Shown here: positions 9,072 through 19,129 of the stretch, piece after piece
Layout of the letters: the number at the start of each line of letters is the position of its first letter
Position numbering within the stretch: position 1 is the first letter of the stretch
Assembly: GCA_963750915.1 (NCBI GenBank)
Contig: CAVVSF010000007.1
Coordinates: 1,302,001 to 1,366,000 of the forward strand
Direction: 5' to 3'
From: DATBJJ01 sp963750915
GTDB taxonomy: Bacteria; Acidobacteriota; Vicinamibacteria; Vicinamibacterales; 2-12-FULL-66-21
DNA: 64,000 bases
Translations under genes and position numbers: made by a program
The notes under the pieces: model-generated
Told to the model about the DNA's origin: nothing
Databases searched by the model: none
Seen by the model: the letters and a program-made list of their open reading frames with translations, nothing else

Positions 9072-11279
9072 TCAACGAACTCCCGGCAGCATCTCGATGT
9101 CGCTCGTCCACTGATCGAATTGGACGTACATCATCGAGCGTCCGTCGCGCGTGACGTTGAAGTAAGGGGCTCCGGAAAACCGCAGGCCCGCGGGCAGCCG
9201 CGCAACAGGAACCAGCTTCCGCAAGGCGAAGCTGTACATCTCGACCGTCGCCTGCGGCTTCGCAGAGGCATCCATGATGAAGATTCCCGTGTCTGCGACG
9301 TCGAACGCCAGCGACCGGCCCCGCTCGACGACCTTAACCTCGGGGCCTCCCTCGAACGGGACTGTCCAGATACCCTGCGCGGGCAATTGCTTCGCGTAGT
9401 AGAGGTGCCGGCCATCCGGCGAAACAATCGGGTCCAGGCCGCCGTTCCGGGTTATCCGCACCGGAGTTCCGCCGGCCGAGGGCATCTTCCAGATTTGATA
9501 GTCTCCCGTTCGATCCGACGCGAAGTAGATCCACGTGCCATCGAGCGACCAGGCCGGTCTGACGTTGTTGTATCGATCGGAGAGCACCGGTCGACTGATG
9601 GGGCTTCCATCGGCAGCGACGACTTGGAGGCTCCAGCTGCCGCCGGGCTCGAGCGCGTCGAACAGCGATCGACGCGCCGTCGGCGCTCCAGCAAGGGCTT
9701 CCCGCGCGCCAGCCCCCGAAGTTCGTCAGCTGTCTCGCCTGGGATCCGTCGCGGTTCGACACCCACAGGTCGCTGTGCCCGGCCCTGCCAGACGCGAATG
9801 CGATCCGTGTGCCATCAGGTGAGAGCCTCATATCTGTGTCATTGGACGTCGACGCGATAACGCGGACGCTTTCGTCCCTCGTGGCTTGGCTATTCAGGGA
9901 CAACGGTAGACGCAGTTCATAGATGTTCGAGTCGAGGGCCGTGGCCTGATAGACCACGCCGGCACCGGAGCGCGCCAACGAGGGCATCGCAGTCCTGACG
10001 TTCGCCCAGACGAGCTCGGACGCGCCGCCGGCGACGCCGACTCGCCACAACCCTGGTTCCATGAGCCCGGCGTCATGGACGATGCTGCGGCTGTCGTGCG
10101 TCCAATCGAACGCGGCCACGGTGTGGCCGAACGTCAGTTGGATCGGCTCCCCCGACAGTTGCAGGTGCTCGAGCTTCTGCAGGAAGACATTGCCGCCGCG
10201 GCCATACGGGTTCAGGCGCACGAACGCGAGATATCGGCCATCCGGCGAAACAATCGGGTGAATGTCGCTGAGATTCGCGGGAGGCCTGGTCAACTGCCGT
10301 CTCTGGCCATCCTTGAGCGAGTACAGATAAATGGCCGACGTGAGTGCGGAGGCGCTCCGATCACCGAAGACCAGGTGCTTGCCATCCGGCGTCCACGAGA
10401 GCCCGTACAGACCAGCCGCCGAGAGACCAGGAGACACCCTCCGTCCCCGACGCCTCGAACAGCTGCTCCTCCGGGCCGCCGAGCGCGGGCATCGCAATAA
10501 TCATGCGGCGTCCGGCGACGACTCGTATGAACGCAATGCGCTGTCCGTCAGGCGACCAGGCGGGCGAATGGTCGGGCGAGGCATCGCTCGTCAGCCGAAG
10601 CTCAGGGCTCGCCATTGATCGGTCGCACGTAGATGTCGAAGTTGTCTTCGTTATTGCCGTTCCACGCAAAAGCGACGAAGTTCCCTGTCGGAGACATCGT
10701 CGGCTCGACCTCTGATCCCGGAAACCGTGTGATGGGGATCGGCCTCGCTGCCGACTCGGCCGGTGCGGCATTCTTGGGTCTCAGTCCTGCCCACAGCGCC
10801 GCGCCGAGGAACGCAAGCGCAACTATCGCAAGCGCCACGTTTCGCAGACGTAGTCGTCGACCTTGCACCGGCCCGGCAGGAGCGGCTGGCGACGCGTCGG
10901 CGGGAGCCGGGACTGGCAGCGGGGCTGGCAGGCCGGTCGACACCACGTCCACCGGCGCGATGAATCGATACCCGCGGCGAGGCAGCGTCTCGACGTAGCG
11001 AGGCGTATCAGCCGAATCGTTCAGCGCCTCGCGCAGACGGCGAACCGCCGCGTTCAAACCGGCCTCGAAGTCCACGAACGTATCGGGACCCCAGAGCCGA
11101 TCGCGCAGTGCCTCGCGCGTGACGAGCTCTCCCGGGTGCTCCAGCAGCGCCTGCAGAATCGCGAGGGATTGATCGGGAACCCTGAGCCGTGTCGCGCCGT
11201 TGCGCAGCTCGCCGGACCGCCCGTCGAACGTGAAGGGGCCGAATCGAATGACCGACGGGACGTTTCCTTGCTCGTGCAT
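9072..11279 (-). CDS. Winged-helix/TM/PD40-propeller protein, paralogue A (frameshifted)
   Basis: About 735 residues after repair. The N-terminus (MHEQGNVPSVIRFGPFTFDG) opens an OmpR/PhoB-type winged-helix domain (about 8-105) with GATRLRVPDQSLAILQ and the wing PRYVETLPRRGYRF. A transmembrane helix (VALAIVALAFLGAALWAGL) follows, then a six- to eight-bladed TolB-like propeller with repeated SPDG motifs. This is the CadC/ToxR plan: a membrane-anchored DNA-binding domain with an extracytoplasmic sensor. Frame breaks lie near 10605 (after RPINGE), 10440 (after EASGTEG) and 9663 (after ADGASIA); single-base corrections restore an alignment with the two paralogues. I chose the ATG at 11279 because the paralogues start at the same place; it lies 14 bases after the stop of paralogue B. 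Confidence 0.83.
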
Positions 11280-11293
11280 GTTCCGGCGGTGGT

Positions 11294-13510
11294 CTACCGT
11301 TTCAACGAACTCCGTAGCATCTCGATGTCGCTCGTCCACTGATCGAACTGGACGTACAGCATCGAGCGCCCATCGCGCGTGACGGTGAGGTAAGAGGATG
11401 GCTGAACCCGCACCCCCGGCGGCAGCCGCGCGACCGTAACGATCTGCCGTGACGCGAAGCTGAACAGCTCGACCGTTGCCTGCGGCTTCGCGGAAGGGTC
11501 CATCCAGTAGATTCCGTTCTCTGCGACGTCAAAATTGAGCTGCGTGCCCCGGTCGACGATCTGAACTTCCTGGCCTCCCTCGGCCGGGACCGCCCAGATG
11601 CCCTGGATGGGCGGCGGCTTGGCGTAGTAGACCCGTCCGCCGTCCCACGAGACGACAGGATCCCTTCCGCCCCCCGAGTGATCTGCTCTGGCTTCCCGCC
11701 GGCCCATGGCATCTTCCAGATCTGCCAATCTCCGGTACGATCGGATGCAAAGTAGATCCACCGGCCATCGGGAGACCAACTCGGGCGAGAGTTGTATAAC
11801 GCGTCGGAAGTGAGCGGTGTGACGGGGCCGCCGCCGGCGGGCACGATATAGAGATTCCAGCTGCCACCGGGGCGGATCGCGTCGAACGCGATCCACTTGC
11901 CGTCGGCGCTGAACCAAGGGCTTCCCACCCGCCCGTCCTCGAAGTGCGTCAGCTGCGTCGCCCGGGATCCGTCGCGGTGCGACACCCACAACGCGCTGTA
12001 GCCCGACCTGCGAGAGGTGAACGCGACTCGGGTTCCATCCGCTGAGAACCGCATGTCCGTGTCAGAGAACGTCGACGCGATCGCGCGATAGGTCGCATCT
12101 CCTGAGGGCTGGCGATTCGGGGAGGACGGCATCGGCAGTTCCCAGATGTTCAAGTCGACGAGCGCATTCTGATAAACGATGACGTCGGGTCCGGAGCGCG
12201 CCACGGAGGGCCTCGCCCCCCTGGTAGGTAACACAAGCTCGGCCGCCCCGCCGGCCAGACCGACTCGCCACAAACCTGGCGCCACGTGGCCCCCGTCGTG
12301 GACGACACTGCGGCTGTCGCGCGTCCAGTCGAACGCGGCCACGCTGCCGAATGTCAGTTGGACGGGCTTCCCCGCCACTTGCAACTGCTCGAGCTTGTGC
12401 ACGAAGACGCTCCCGCTCCCGTCGAGGGCCAGCGGGTTCTGGCGAAGGAAAGCGAGATATCGGCCGTTGGGAGAAACGACCGGGTGAACGTCCCCGAGAT
12501 TCGTGGGCGGATGTGTGAGCTGGCGTCTCTGACCATCCTCGAACGAGTACCGAGTAGATCGCCGACGTGGGACCGGAGCCAGTCCGATCGCCGAAGACCA
12601 GGTGCTTGCCGTCCGGTGTCCACGAGAGCCCATACGACGCGCCGACCTGAAACCAGCCCCCCAGTTCCGGCCCGGCCTCGAACAGCGGCTGCTCGGAACC
12701 GCCGAGCGCCGGCAGAACGATAATCTCCCGCTTTCCATCCAGGACACGGACGAACGCAATCCGTCGTCCGTCAGGCGACCACGCCGGTGCATGGTCGGCC
12801 GCGGCATTGGTCGTCAGTTGCAGCTGAGAGGTGCCGTCGATCGATCGGACGTAGATGTCGAAGTTGTCTCCGCCCTCGCCCTCCCAGGCGAAGGCGACGA
12901 AGGTCCCGGTGGGAGAGATCGCCGGATCGAGCTCCAATCCCGGGAAGCTGGTGAAGGGGACGGGCCTTGAGAAGACGGGCGCTGCAGTGTTCCGCATCAA
13001 CCCGAACCAGAGTGCGCCGCCGATGATCCCAAGCGCGAGTATTGCCAGCACGGCACGCGGCACGCGAACACGTCGTGCGTCGACTGTCTCAGACCGCAAG
13101 GAAACCGGAGCCACCGCGCCCGACGACTTGTCCGCCGTAGCTTCAGCAGAGGCGGAGTCCGTCGGCGTGCCTGTCGCTCCGTCAATTGGCCCGATGAATC
13201 TATACCCGCGGCGAGGCAGCGTCTCGACGTAGCGAGGCGTATCAGCCGAATCGTTCAGCGCCTCACGCAGACGGCGAACCGCCGCGTTCAGACCGGCCTC
13301 GAAGTCCACGAACGTGTCGGGACCCCAGAGCCGATCGCGCAAGGCCTCGCGCGAGACGAGCTCTCCAGGGTCCTCGAGCAGCGCCTGCAGGATCGCTACC
13401 GATTGGTCGGGAATCCTGAGTCGGGTAGGACCGTTGCGCAGCTCACCCGAGCGGCCGTCGAGCGTGAAGGGGCCGAATCGAACCACCGAAAGTCTCGCCT
13501 TCTCCTGCAT
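11294..13510 (-). CDS. Winged-helix/TM/PD40-propeller protein, paralogue B (frameshifted)
   Basis: Corrected length 738 residues. It has the same order as its neighbours: winged helix (residues 8-105, SVVRFGPFTLDG to LPRRGYRFIGP), a linker, one transmembrane helix (AVLAILALGIIGGALWFGL) and a PD40/WD40-like propeller (SPDGRRIAF, SWTPDGKHLVF, WSPDGRWIYFAS). There are two frame breaks. At 12548-12552 an extra G lies in a GGTAC; at 11670-11675 a run of six G (coding strand) must be seven to keep the frame. The two changes cancel, so the total length is a multiple of three. It sits 6 bases after the stop of paralogue C and runs into paralogue A, suggesting one transcript C-B-A. Confidence 0.83.
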
Positions 13511-13516
13511 GGTCGC

Positions 13517-15707
13517 TTATCGAAACTCCCGCAGCATCTCGATGTCGCTGTGGCGGGACTCGTATTCGACGTACAAGATCGACCGCCCGTCGCGGGACAC
13601 GGCGAGGTTGGCGACTGCTTCGGACCGAGGAGGTAGCTGTGCCACCGTCACGAACTGCTGCGAGGCGAAGCCCAACAGCTCGACCGCGGACGGGGTCACG
13701 GACCAATTCATATAGAAGACTCCGTCGTCTGCAACGTCGAACCCCATCGCGCGGCCCTGGTCGGTGACTCGCTCTTCCTGACCTCCTTCGGCAGGGACCT
13801 TCCAAATCCCTTCCGCAAACTCCTTCGTGTAAAAGACCTGCCGGCCGTCCGGCGAGACGATGGGGTGATGGCCACCCCCCCGCGTGATCTGAACTTGCTC
13901 TCCGCCGCCGACGAGTCGCATCGTCTTCCAGATCTGCCAGTCCCCAGTCCGATTCGACCCAAAGTAAATCGAGCCATCGCGGGACCAACTGGGCCGAATG
14001 TTGTTGGATGTGTTGGAAGTAAGCTGTCGAATGGGGGGGCTACCGTCAGCGGCCACGACATAGAGGTCCCAGTTACCGCCGGACCGGCGCGCGTCGAACG
14101 CAATCCACTTGCCGTCAGAACTCCAGCTCGGGCTTCCCATGGCGCCGTCGAAAGGTGTCAGCGGTTTCGGCCCGGATCCGTCGCGTTTCGATACCCAGAT
14201 TTGAGCGCTGCCCGACCTGGTCGAGACGAACGCGATCTGCGTCCCGTCCGGTGAGAACGCAGGATCAAAATCGTTCTGCGTAGACGCGATGAGGCGATAG
14301 GCATCCCCCGGGGATTCGAGCCGCTGGCGTCGGTATTCGTAGTTCCCAGATGTTCGAGTCGACGGCCTCGGTCTGGTAGACGATGCCCGAGCCGACGCGA
14401 GCTACCGAGGGTCTCGTGGCCGGGACGTTCGGCAACACGGGGACTGGCGCCCCGCCGCTGACGGCGACTCGCCACAACCCTCGTCGCTGGCCCGAGTCAA
14501 AGATGATGCTGCGGCTGTCACTCGCCCAATCGAGCGCCCTCACTTGATGGTCGAATGTCCGTTGATCTGGATCCTCCGTTGGCCGTAACTGGTCGAGCTT
14601 CTGCAGAAACACGTGCCCGCCAAAGACAGGGTCGGGGCTGCGAACGAACGCCAGGTATCGGCTGTCTGGGGAGACGACCGGCTGAAAGTCAGATAAACCT
14701 AGGGGCGGGTGCGTCAGCTGGTGTTTCTGTCTGTCCTCGATCGAATACAGATAGATCGCGGACATCGCAGCGGAGTCAGCCCGCTCTTCGAAGACGAGAT
14801 GCTTGCCATCTGGCGTCCACGAGAGTCCGCTCACCCTCAAAGAGAGCCCGCCCACACTCAAGCGCGCCGGCCCGGCGTCGAACGACAGTTGCTCGGAACC
14901 GCCAAGCGGCGCCGGCACCACGACAACCACACGTCTTCCATTCTGAATGCGGACGAACGCGATGCGTTGACAGTCCGGCGACCACGATGGCGAACGCTCG
15001 GCTGCTGCATCCGTCGTTAGATGTGACTGAGAGCTGTCTTCGAGCGATCTGATGTAGATATCGAAGTTGTCCCCAGCCTGACCGTCCCACGCGAAGGCGA
15101 CCATGGTCCCTGTTGGACAGAGCGCGGGATCGATCTCCGATCCCGGGAAACTTGTAACGGGGACAGGGCGCGCCGCACCCACCGGATTCGTCGCCGTGTC
15201 GTTCCGGCTCAGTCCGGCCCAGAGTAAGCCGCCCATGACCGTCAGGGCGAGGGCCACGAGCACGACGTGGCGTACGCGCACTCGGCGAAGGGGAACGGTC
15301 TGAGGTAGCGCCGGGACTGGGTCCGCCACGACCGCCGACTCTGCTGGCGCGGGAGGCGCACCGGTCAACGTTCCTTCGCCGGGGGCGATGAACCGATAGC
15401 CCCGGCGGGGCAGCGTCTCGACGTAGCGCGGGACATCAGCCGAATCGTTCAGCGCCTCGCGCAACCGGCGCACTGCGGCATTCAAACCCGCCTCGAAGTC
15501 CACGTGGGTATCAGGCGGCCAGAGGCGATCGCGCAGTGTCTCGCGCGTGACGAGCTCACCCGGGCGCTCCAGGAGCGCCTGCAGAATCGCGAGGGATTGA
15601 TCGGGAACCCTAAGCCGTGTCGCGCCGTTGCGCAGCTCGCCGGACCGCCCGTCGAACGTGAAGGGGCCGAATCGAATGACTGAGGGTGCGTTTCCATTCA
15701 GGTGCAT
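13517..15707 (-). CDS. Winged-helix/TM/PD40-propeller protein, paralogue C (frameshifted)
   Basis: First gene of the three-paralogue cluster; 729 residues after removing one base. I chose the ATG at 15707 (MHLNGNAPSVIRFGPF) over an in-frame ATG at 15833, because it matches the starts of paralogues A and B and the extra 42 residues look non-coding. The winged helix is nearly identical to that of paralogue A. A transmembrane helix (HVVLVALALTVMGGLLWAGL) separates it from the propeller, whose blades show SPDSRYLAFV, SPDGTQIAFV and SPDGRQVFY. The frame breaks near 14322, where WELRIPTPAA should lead into ESPGDAYRLIAS. It diverges from the small protease-like gene at 15942, so 15708-15941 should hold both promoters. 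Confidence 0.83.
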
Positions 15708-15941
15708 GGCGCGATCAACCACTCGTCGAGAGGAGACGAAGGGTACTACACCTATCGGCGACAACCATCGAGCGGGCGTCGCGGTTCGGTTGTCCCCCCG
15801 CCTTCGTCGATCACCTAACTGGAATTGAACCAATACCTTGCGGTGTTAGCTGCGTGTCAGACCGATCTCAGGCAGATGTCCGGCCGGCGCAATTGAGGTA
15901 GACGGCGGCGCGAGCGAGTTTCGGCTTCGAAGGAGGCACTC

Positions 15942-16469
15942 ATGCCCTCGAAGCTCTCGAAATCGCTCGCCGTTCTTCCGCTGGCTCTACTGCTGGTGAA
16001 CTGGTCGGGTCCAACCCTCGCGGCGCAAGTGAATCTCGAGAAATGGCGCCTGATTCGAATCGTGGACCCCGCGGCGCGCCGAGCCGCGATTGCGGCGCTC
16101 GAGGCGGCCGCTACTCAGCTGGAGGAGGGAGACTGCAGAAAGGTTTTGACGGATTTCAGGAACGGCAACGGGGCGACGCTCGCCGACCAGCTGTCGTCGT
16201 TAGGAGTCGACATCCAGGCCTACTTCGCGATGATCACCTTTATCGACACGCGTCACAGACTGTGCGAAGGCGGGGCCGTGCTCTTTACTACTCCAGGCAG
16301 CCGCGTCGTGCGTGTCTGCATTGATGAGCTCAAGCGGCTCAAAGGGAACGAACCGAACCTCGTCGCCTTGTTCATCCACGAAATACTGCACACGCTGGGG
16401 CTGCGCGAGGACCCGCCATCGTCCCAGGAGATCACGGCACGGGTGCTCGCACGGTGCGGCCGCAAGTAG
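15942..16469 (+). CDS. Small exported HExxH protein, possible zinc protease
   Basis: Protein of 175 residues with a perfect AGGAGG ribosome site at 15931-15936. Residues 1-28 form a signal peptide ending TLAA. The C-terminal third holds HEILHTLGLRE (H146, E147, H150, G153, E156), which fits the metzincin-like pattern HExxHxxGxx(H/D) with Glu in the third-ligand position. Four cysteines (65, 108, 126, 172) could form disulfides outside the cytoplasm. I do not recognise the rest of the sequence as a named family. The role as a metalloprotease is inferred only from the motif. It stands alone: divergent from the PD40 cluster and convergent with the aldehyde dehydrogenase gene. Confidence 0.72.
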   Translation: MPSKLSKSLAVLPLALLLVNWSGPTLAAQVNLEKWRLIRIVDPAARRAAIAALEAAATQLEEGDCRKVLTDFRNGNGATLADQLSSLGVDIQAYFAMITFIDTRHRLCEGGAVLFTTPGSRVVRVCIDELKRLKGNEPNLVALFIHEILHTLGLREDPPSSQEITARVLARCGRK

Positions 16470-16483
16470 GTGGAGGATCTGCG

Positions 16484-17902
16484 TTACGCCGTCTGGAACG
16501 CCCTCGCGCGGAACAGGAACTCGACGATGTTGCCTTCGTGCGGCTGCAGCCAGTTGAGCTGAATCGTCGGCACCGGACCGAGATTGAGGCGATCGATGTG
16601 CACGGCATCGAGCAGCCGGCGGTGGAGCTCCGGCTTGTTCGTGATCGCGCTGCAGACCAGCGTCGGGCCGATCGCCTGAATCATCTTCTCCTCAGGGCAT
16701 TCGACGACGCTCACGAACGGGAACATGTATTCCTGCTTCGACACGGCAGTGTCCGGCGAGGCGCTGTGGACAACCGTCGGCAGCAGGTAATCGGCGAGGC
16801 CGTCCTTGACGACGCGCGGCGTGTCGCGGTACTTCGCGGTGACGTCGGTGACGCCTGCCTCGTTGAGGGTGGCGTCGATCGCACCCGAGATCGCGTCGGC
16901 AACGCCGGGCACCGTGAACGCGGCGAGGCTGGCGTCGGGATGGTCCGGCTTCAGCGGCCGGATCGCGGCGAGCCGCTTCGCCAGCGCGTCGGCGATCTCG
17001 CGCGTGTGGCGGCTGGCCCAGATGCCCGAACAGTTGATGCAGCCGCGGCCGCTGTTGGCGTAGACGCTCTCGACCATGAGGTCGAGATACTTCTCCCAGT
17101 TGTCGACCTCGTCGTCGCCGAGCAGGATCTTGGAGAAGCCTGGACCGTGGGCCTGGACCTTGTGGTTGCCGCGGTAGCGATCGACCGTCGCCTGGCCGCC
17201 GAAGATCAGGCTGCGATCGCAGTGATCGAGGACGGCGGCGCCGATGTCGCCGCCGCCGGGATAGATCGAGATCGCTTCGCTCGGGATGCCGGCCTGGGCA
17301 AACGCCGCCGCCATGCGGTACGGGGTCCAGGGCTCCTGCGGCCCGGGCTTGAGCACGAGGCCGATCTGCATCGGGATGATCGGCAGCCACAGCGTATGGA
17401 CGCCGGGCGAGTTCGACGGCAGCACCAGCCCGAGGACCGGGCTCTGCGCCTGGAAGCTGATCGGCACGCCGCGCTCCTCGCCGTAGCCCGTCGAGAGCAC
17501 GTCGAGCGACAGGCCGCGCGTCAGCGACGTGAGGATCCGCCGCATCTCGGCCAGCACGAAGCCGTTCTTCTTCATGTTGCCGCGGCACATCCTCTCGGGC
17601 AGGCCCGTGCTCGCCGACTGCGCCTTGGCGAACTCTTCCGGCGACTGCGTGCCATCCCCCATCGGCAGCGTGGCGTTCATGTAGAGCTCGCCGGCGGCGC
17701 CGACGCGGGCGATCAAGTCGTCGATCGGAATCTCGCGCAGCACCTCGCGGGCGCGCGCCGCCTTGCGCATGTCGCGGCCGATCATCCCGCCATTGGCGCG
17801 GCTCACCTTGGCAATCGGCTCCCCGGTCGAGAAGTGGACGACGTCGTCGACCTCGAGACTCGAGTACGGCTGGCCCCAGCGAAGAATCGGTAGTTGGATC
17901 AT
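16484..17902 (-). CDS. Aldehyde dehydrogenase-superfamily (acyl reductase-like) protein
   Basis: Full-length aldehyde dehydrogenase-fold protein of 472 residues. The cofactor-binding half includes VLGLVLPSNSPGVHTLWLPIIPMQIGLVLKPG, and the presumed catalytic cysteine lies in ANSGRGCINCSGIWA at about residues 282-296. The closest functional type I can suggest is an acyl-CoA/acyl-enzyme reductase (LuxC-like), because the adjacent upstream gene encodes an acyl-adenylating enzyme and the two lie 63 bases apart on one strand. Together they could activate a carboxylic acid and reduce it to an aldehyde. An ordinary NAD(P)-dependent aldehyde dehydrogenase is the alternative. Confidence 0.75.
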   Translation of the reverse strand: MIQLPILRWGQPYSSLEVDDVVHFSTGEPIAKVSRANGGMIGRDMRKAARAREVLREIPIDDLIARVGAAGELYMNATLPMGDGTQSPEEFAKAQSASTGLPERMCRGNMKKNGFVLAEMRRILTSLTRGLSLDVLSTGYGEERGVPISFQAQSPVLGLVLPSNSPGVHTLWLPIIPMQIGLVLKPGPQEPWTPYRMAAAFAQAGIPSEAISIYPGGGDIGAAVLDHCDRSLIFGGQATVDRYRGNHKVQAHGPGFSKILLGDDEVDNWEKYLDLMVESVYANSGRGCINCSGIWASRHTREIADALAKRLAAIRPLKPDHPDASLAAFTVPGVADAISGAIDATLNEAGVTDVTAKYRDTPRVVKDGLADYLLPTVVHSASPDTAVSKQEYMFPFVSVVECPEEKMIQAIGPTLVCSAITNKPELHRRLLDAVHIDRLNLGPVPTIQLNWLQPHEGNIVEFLFRARAFQTA

Positions 17903-17965
17903 GTTCGGCTTCGGACTTCACTTCGACCTTGGACTTCGAAGTTCGAACTTCGAACTTCGAACTTG
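17903..17965. repeat. Short tandem repeat of CTTCGAA units between two genes
   Basis: The 63-base gap is largely made of ACTTCGAA/GTTCGAA units, giving overlapping palindromes (TTCGAA). The gap is otherwise empty. Each long gap in the window has its own simple-repeat sequence. Confidence 0.75.
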
Positions 17966-19072
17966 TCAGTAAACGCCAACCGTCGTCGTCGCCGCGAGCG
18001 CGCGATAGGGGCGGACGCCGCTCACCCCGTCCCACGGATAGCGGCTGTACGGCGGCTCGCGCTCGCCCTCGTCACGCTCGAGGAAGCCGGGCATGAAGAA
18101 CTCCCGCGTCAGCGTCGTCAGTTTGACCCGCCCGGTCTGGCCGTAGTCGACGACCTTCGTCGGATCATCGAGGTCGACGACCTCGGTGACCGCCCGCGGC
18201 TGCGGCGCGTAGTAGCTGATCTTGTAGTTGTTGTGCGGACCGGACGGGGCGCTGGCGGCCAGGCCCATCAGCGTGTTGCCGTAGGTCGGCGTCATGTAGG
18301 CGCCGTCGAGCAGCTCCTCGTGCGCGAAGCGGTTCCACTGCGGGGTAAACTCCGTCCCGCCGGAGAAAATTCCGGTGATGCCGGCCTTGTGGAGGCTCGA
18401 CCCCGTCTCCTCGAGCCGCAGCGCCAGCGCTTCGAGCAGCTTCGGCGTCGTGAACATGCACTTGATGTCGTGTCCGGCGCCGAGGATCGTGATGGCCTGA
18501 TCGATGACGTGGTCCTTGTAGGCGTTCAGGTGCTCGGTCCAGCCCTTCTTGATCAGCTTGATGACCCAGCGCGGATCGAGATCGACCATGAAGCAGATGC
18601 CGCCGCGGTGCTGCGCCAGGTGCTCGATCGCAAGCCTCAGCCGACGCGGCCCGGACGGCCCCACCATCAGCCAGTTCGAGCCCATCGGGAACTTGTCCTC
18701 GGGCAGCGTGTCGCTGAAATTCGAGTAGTCGATGCGAAAGTCTTCGTAGTTGATGCGCGACTTCGGCACGCCGGTGCTGCCGCCGGTCTCGAACACGTAG
18801 ATCGGCTTGCCGGCGATGCCTTTCGGCACCCAGCGTTCGACGGGGCCACCGCGCAGCCACTCATCCTCGAAGAACCCGAACCGGCCGAGGTCGGCGTAGC
18901 CCTTGACGTCGGTCAGCGGGTTGAAGTCGAACTGCTTCGCCCGTTCCAGCCAGAACGGACAACCGGTGGCCGGGTCGAAGTGCCACTGGACGATCTCGCG
19001 GACGTGAGCATCCAGGCGATTGCGGGCGGCGTCGATGGCGGACTTGTCGGCGAGGGCGGCAGCGTCTGGCAT
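17966..19072 (-). CDS. Acyl-protein synthetase (LuxE)-like AMP-forming enzyme
   Basis: Protein of 368 residues with an adenylate-forming core: VFETGGSTGVPKSRINYEDF (P-loop-like A3 motif, about 95-115), FTTPKLLEALALRLEE, GIFSGGTEFTPQWNRF and the A5-like MTPTYGNTLMGLA. The length is far below that of classic acyl-CoA ligases and matches LuxE and phenylacetate-CoA-ligase-like proteins that lack a full C-terminal subdomain. The likely reaction is ATP-dependent activation of a carboxylate and transfer to a thiol, perhaps the cysteine of the neighbouring reductase. The gene lies 57 bases downstream of malQ. LuxAB are absent, so bioluminescence is not implied. Confidence 0.68.
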   Translation of the reverse strand: MPDAAALADKSAIDAARNRLDAHVREIVQWHFDPATGCPFWLERAKQFDFNPLTDVKGYADLGRFGFFEDEWLRGGPVERWVPKGIAGKPIYVFETGGSTGVPKSRINYEDFRIDYSNFSDTLPEDKFPMGSNWLMVGPSGPRRLRLAIEHLAQHRGGICFMVDLDPRWVIKLIKKGWTEHLNAYKDHVIDQAITILGAGHDIKCMFTTPKLLEALALRLEETGSSLHKAGITGIFSGGTEFTPQWNRFAHEELLDGAYMTPTYGNTLMGLAASAPSGPHNNYKISYYAPQPRAVTEVVDLDDPTKVVDYGQTGRVKLTTLTREFFMPGFLERDEGEREPPYSRYPWDGVSGVRPYRALAATTTVGVY

Positions 19073-19129
19073 GTTCGGGAAATCGTATCAAAAAAGGGTG
19101 GACCCGGTTCTGGCCAGCAAGAGATCGAA

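Noticed and set aside
5155..9860. Long plus-strand open frames (602 and 714 codons) opposite the permease and glycosyltransferase genes
   Set aside because: No domain features; the minus-strand genes have clear FtsX, ABC and GT4 motifs.
16484..19072. Bioluminescence operon
   Set aside because: No luxA or luxB homologue nearby; only the reductase and activating-enzyme types are present.
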